Below are positions 60,608 through 64,000 of a stretch of 64,000 nucleotides of DNA, piece by piece (positions within the stretch are counted from its first letter, which is position 1; each line of letters opens with the position of its first letter). The DNA lies in the NCBI GenBank assembly GCA_013399875.1, contig VXAZ01002268.1:46895-110894 (forward strand), in the 5' to 3' direction. Origin of the DNA: Gymnorhina tibicen (taxonomy: Eukaryota > Chordata > Aves > Passeriformes > Artamidae). Both the position numbers and the translations under genes were made by a program. The notes beneath the pieces were generated by a model. The model saw only the letters and a program-made list of their open reading frames with translations, did no database searches and was not told the origin of the DNA.

Positions 60608-63600
60608 CTGTTACAAGAAACAAGTAAGGTGAATTCATTACAAAGATGATGTTCACACACAGAAGGGTAGTGACTGATCTCCATGTCCTGGTGTACTGGA
60701 CTCAGCTCATGTACAGAAGGTACAGTCTAGCTAGGTATAAGCTGATGTATTTACTACCAGGCTAAATTAAGCATGGCCCATGACACTCAGGAAGACAGAT
60801 GATGTTTCAATGGTATCTTTTAGTTTTAAAACCTGTGAAGAAATCTATGGTAAACCACCTCGCACTGTTTGTCCTAATTTTTTTCTGATACAATTATTAC
60901 TAGATAAAATAATATTTAATAAAATTGTTGCAATTTCCTATTAGTACTTAACTAAACAGAAGAAGGGAGCTTTTGGCAGCAACTGCCAAATACAGTTACA
61001 AAATAAACATGAATATGAAGAAGGCGGATAAAGCTATTGCAGCTGTTTTGTGACCAAAGGCTGAAGAGTAGAAGCTTTTCTCCACTTTTTACGGGAGTAT
61101 TAAATAAATATTTTAAATTATTAGTTTGATCCTAGACAACAAGTTGTGTTATAACTTGTTGTTAAACAGCAAAGTAATGACAAATCCTACGTATCTATTT
61201 GGAACCATAAAATTTACAGAAAGAAATTACTTTGAGTTTGAAAAACTGAGTTTACTCTCAAGATAAAGGAAAAAATTATCTTACCAACCTTCATGATAAA
61301 TGATCAAATATATGTAACTTTAAGTTAAATATAAGTATTTTTAATCCGAGGAGAGTAAACAGCAAAGAGTTAAAAATTATGCCAAATTAAATTCAGTGTA
61401 AGATTACACAACAAAAGAGGAAGAAAAAGGATCTTATTTGGCAGTGGCAAACCAACCTGGATCCAAAGATGAGAAAAAAATGACTCCCTATCAGAAGATT
61501 TTGATACTTTTTCTTTACCATGAGAAAAGTCAGGTCAGACACTAAAACAGTGAAAAACTTTTAGTATTTAAAACTCTCCGTAGTGCTGGACTAAACCTGC
61601 GCTATCTGAAAAATATGAAAAAGAGAAATAAAATTTTATTTTTTGTTAATGAATGTGAAAAGTAATATCTAAGTCAACTTTGTTAGCATCCTTGTCATCA
61701 TTTCCCTAGTAGCAGGATTAAGATGAAAAGAAGTCTTATGCCCAGCCATTAGAACACAAGCTTCTGTCTCTTTGTTAAGATCAGCCTGGCTGGTGATAAA
61801 ACGAAAGTACTGAATGTCATTCCCAAAATAAGTTCATTAAACAAACACAGCAATTTTCCCTTCTGAGCTTAAACATTCTTGTTCAATGAATGAAAACTAA
61901 AAATCTCCGCATCTTAATATGCTGTAAAATGCTATATTTGTCTTTCAGAGATCTTGTGTTAATCTTCATCTTTTGAGTTGTCAGAAGAAAGACTATCTGC
62001 AGATAAACTACTTAGATTATCTAATACATAATCATTCATTTGAATCTGAATAGTTCTTCAATTATATTTTAACACGTAATGAAAGAATGCAGCCCTTATC
62101 ATTGAGAATGAAAGTAATAGGTTTGTGCAAATCCTGGTTATCAAACAAAAAAAGAAAATAACAACAAAGACTGGTTTGAAACTTATTTTTTCTTTCTGAA
62201 ATAAAAATTTATCCCAGGCCAAAGAATAGATTAAAAAACCAAAACAAAGGAGAAGATGGGTTACAGAAATTGGCAAGACCAAGTGGTATAATCTCTCTTT
62301 AACTCAATTAGAGCAGTTACCTAGAAATCATAATTTGAATACTTTTTGCTTAAAGACACCTGAACACGTATTGCCTATTTCCGAGGAGAATATGCTTGAT
62401 TTTGTGACAAATGTTATCTGCGGTAGGACCTCCTTAATTTCTTCTTCGTCTAATGACAGTGTGGTTGTGCAGAGAGGATTTAAATATTATCAGTGCTAGA
62501 GAGTATTTCTCATGTGATAACTAGGAGTTCATCTTGGAAAGAGGAGCAAGAAAACCCTCCATGTGAAATGGAACACTGGCAAAAGGGTTTTGTGAGTGCC
62601 TCTTCGGAGGACTTTCATTTCACTCTGCTATGTACACACAAAATGTGGCTGAAATACTGAGAAAAATGGGAAATCAGTGCTCAACACTCTTACTCTCTTT
62701 TAGGTAAAATGATCTGCCCATAACAGAAAGCCTGAAAACCCCCACCAATCTATAGATATTTTTCTCAGAATAAAGTAACCAACACTTATGAGCTGATTTT
62801 TTCAGGCTCAGAGTAAACTGAAAGCTACTCACAGTAAAATATTCATTCATATTTTGATCTGGCATGCTATATTTACTCATCTAGTCTGATTGCCAGTATT
62901 TACTGATTTGGTACACCACTCATCTGACACAGAACATCTTCAGAAATTTCTGTTATGTCACCTTCCACAAGTTTTCATGAAAAATTCAAACTGCAAGCAA
63001 AAATAGTTATTAGGTAATTTTTTTTCCTTTTAAATATGCTGTGTCATTTGGTTCTAGTGATAATTTCAGCATTGTTTTTTTAATTTATAGATTCTAAAAT
63101 TATGGATTTCTGAAGATATCAAATGATTCCAAAGGGCTAGGATCTGGGGGGTTTTTTTATGTTCCTACAACAGATCTTATTAAACTCAAAGGAGTAAAGT
63201 TTTCCTAATCCTGTTAAGGTAAATTAGAGATTACATTTGAAACCATCAGCCAAACTAGCTATTTCTTTTTAATGAGACTGATAGCTTCATTCACAGCTCA
63301 GGAACAGAAACAGAGGTATAGGTGCTTTACCTAAACAGGATTTCCCCAGTTACTTTTCCTTAGCTTGTCTTTAGTTGATACCATGCCCTGGAAATCTTCT
63401 CTGGGACTGGATACTCTTTCACTAAATTGCCAAGAATTGTAAGATTTCCTAATGACCTCCAAAACTCCTCCTATAGGGGCATCAAGGTCAGTCTTAGAAT
63501 GCAGTTCTGACTCTAAAGCTATTAAAATGTGCCAAGAATGTCTGTGTTATCTAGAGCAATACTGAAGAGTAGAGTCATCACCTGAACTGCAGGTTTTATG

Positions 63601-64000
63601 CAGCTCTACACAGTGAATGAGTATTCAGCATTAATCTAAAGAGTTTGAATGGACTTGTTCAATAACAAGACCTAAAACCTTCACATCTTAATGACTTCAG
63701 TTTAATGACCAACTACTTGATAATTGAAAAGAAAAAGTTATCTCCATTCCAAGTTAATAACTGAAACCAATAAGCAGTTATATAAGTAAAAAAGCTAAAG
63801 CTTGCAAAACTGGATTAGTGCAAAGGTGCATTACTAGAACTTCATACAAAAACTTGCTTATGTCCCTCAGACCACCATTCAGGGATGATGGCTGAAATAA
63901 TTTCTGCATAGTATCTCACCTAGCCCTTGGAAGGGACGTTGGCTGGCTGATTTCTGAGGACAACACAGGTTGGTATCTACAGTCACATAACTTGATAGGC
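60608..64000 (-). other. Upstream part of the minus-strand gene, mostly intronic
   Basis: By position this belongs to introns of the same gene. Three short exon-like segments are noted (61959-62045, 62833-62880, 63920-63953); each has some splice or coding character but none is secure. No CR1 or LTR body was recognised. The sequence is AT-rich with long A/T runs, typical of avian introns. Confidence 0.4.
63920..63953 (-). other. Possible 34-base micro-exon
   Basis: On the minus strand the acceptor-like CAACCTGTGTTGTCCTCAG is followed by 34 bases ending GGGCTAG and a donor-like GTGAGATAC. Two of the three frames are open (for example ISQPTSLPRA). Both splice sites are respectable, but so short a segment can arise by chance. 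Confidence 0.22.

Noticed and set aside
61281..61400. Donor-like GGTTG|GTAAGA on the minus strand
   Set aside because: No acceptor or open frame stands upstream of it, so it is taken as a cryptic site.
1..64000. CRISPR arrays, tRNA or rRNA genes, bacterial operons, phage modules, toxin genes
   Set aside because: None was seen. Repeats are dispersed LINE fragments and short microsatellites, and the genome context is vertebrate.

Overview
This window looks like nuclear DNA from a bird, probably neoavian. The evidence is six separate fragments of CR1 LINEs (the dominant avian retrotransposon), including the typical 3' end seen as TATCACAGAATCACAGAATA at 9161. The base composition is AT-rich and there are splice-type signals, but no operons, tRNAs, rRNAs or dense coding. 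One 55-base run of N (60374-60428) and a single N at 252 show a draft assembly.

Layout. Positions 1-56,900 behave as a gene desert: I can defend no protein-coding gene there. It holds CR1 fragments on both strands (9161-9540, about 16040-16135, 18185-19035, 27463-27560, 54373-54552, 54886-55370, 56771-56925). It also holds a CpG-retaining, promoter-like block of about 1.3 kb that is probably an LTR of an endogenous retrovirus (about 35500-36799), a second weaker LTR candidate (55371-about 56170), simple repeats, and stretches that may be conserved regulatory DNA. The last is judged only from texture (TAAT/ATTA-rich unique sequence with surviving CpGs).

The right end, about 56,960-64,000, is the 3' part of a gene on the minus strand. 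It has a clear terminal exon (45 codons plus stop, 58836-58699), a good splice acceptor, a 3' UTR of about 1.7 kb, and paired AATAAA signals at 56977-56992. The next exon upstream appears to be 60539-60607, with excellent acceptor and donor sites. It is closed by stops in all three frames as assembled, but two frames overlap so that one missing base would open it. It lies about 110 bases from the assembly gap, so an assembly error is a real possibility. I could not name this gene.

I found no convincing new biological system. The items most worth checking are the broken penultimate exon, other possible exons of the same gene, an isolated exon-like structure at 46042-46222, and the CpG-rich LTR with paired CCAAT and CRE-like motifs.
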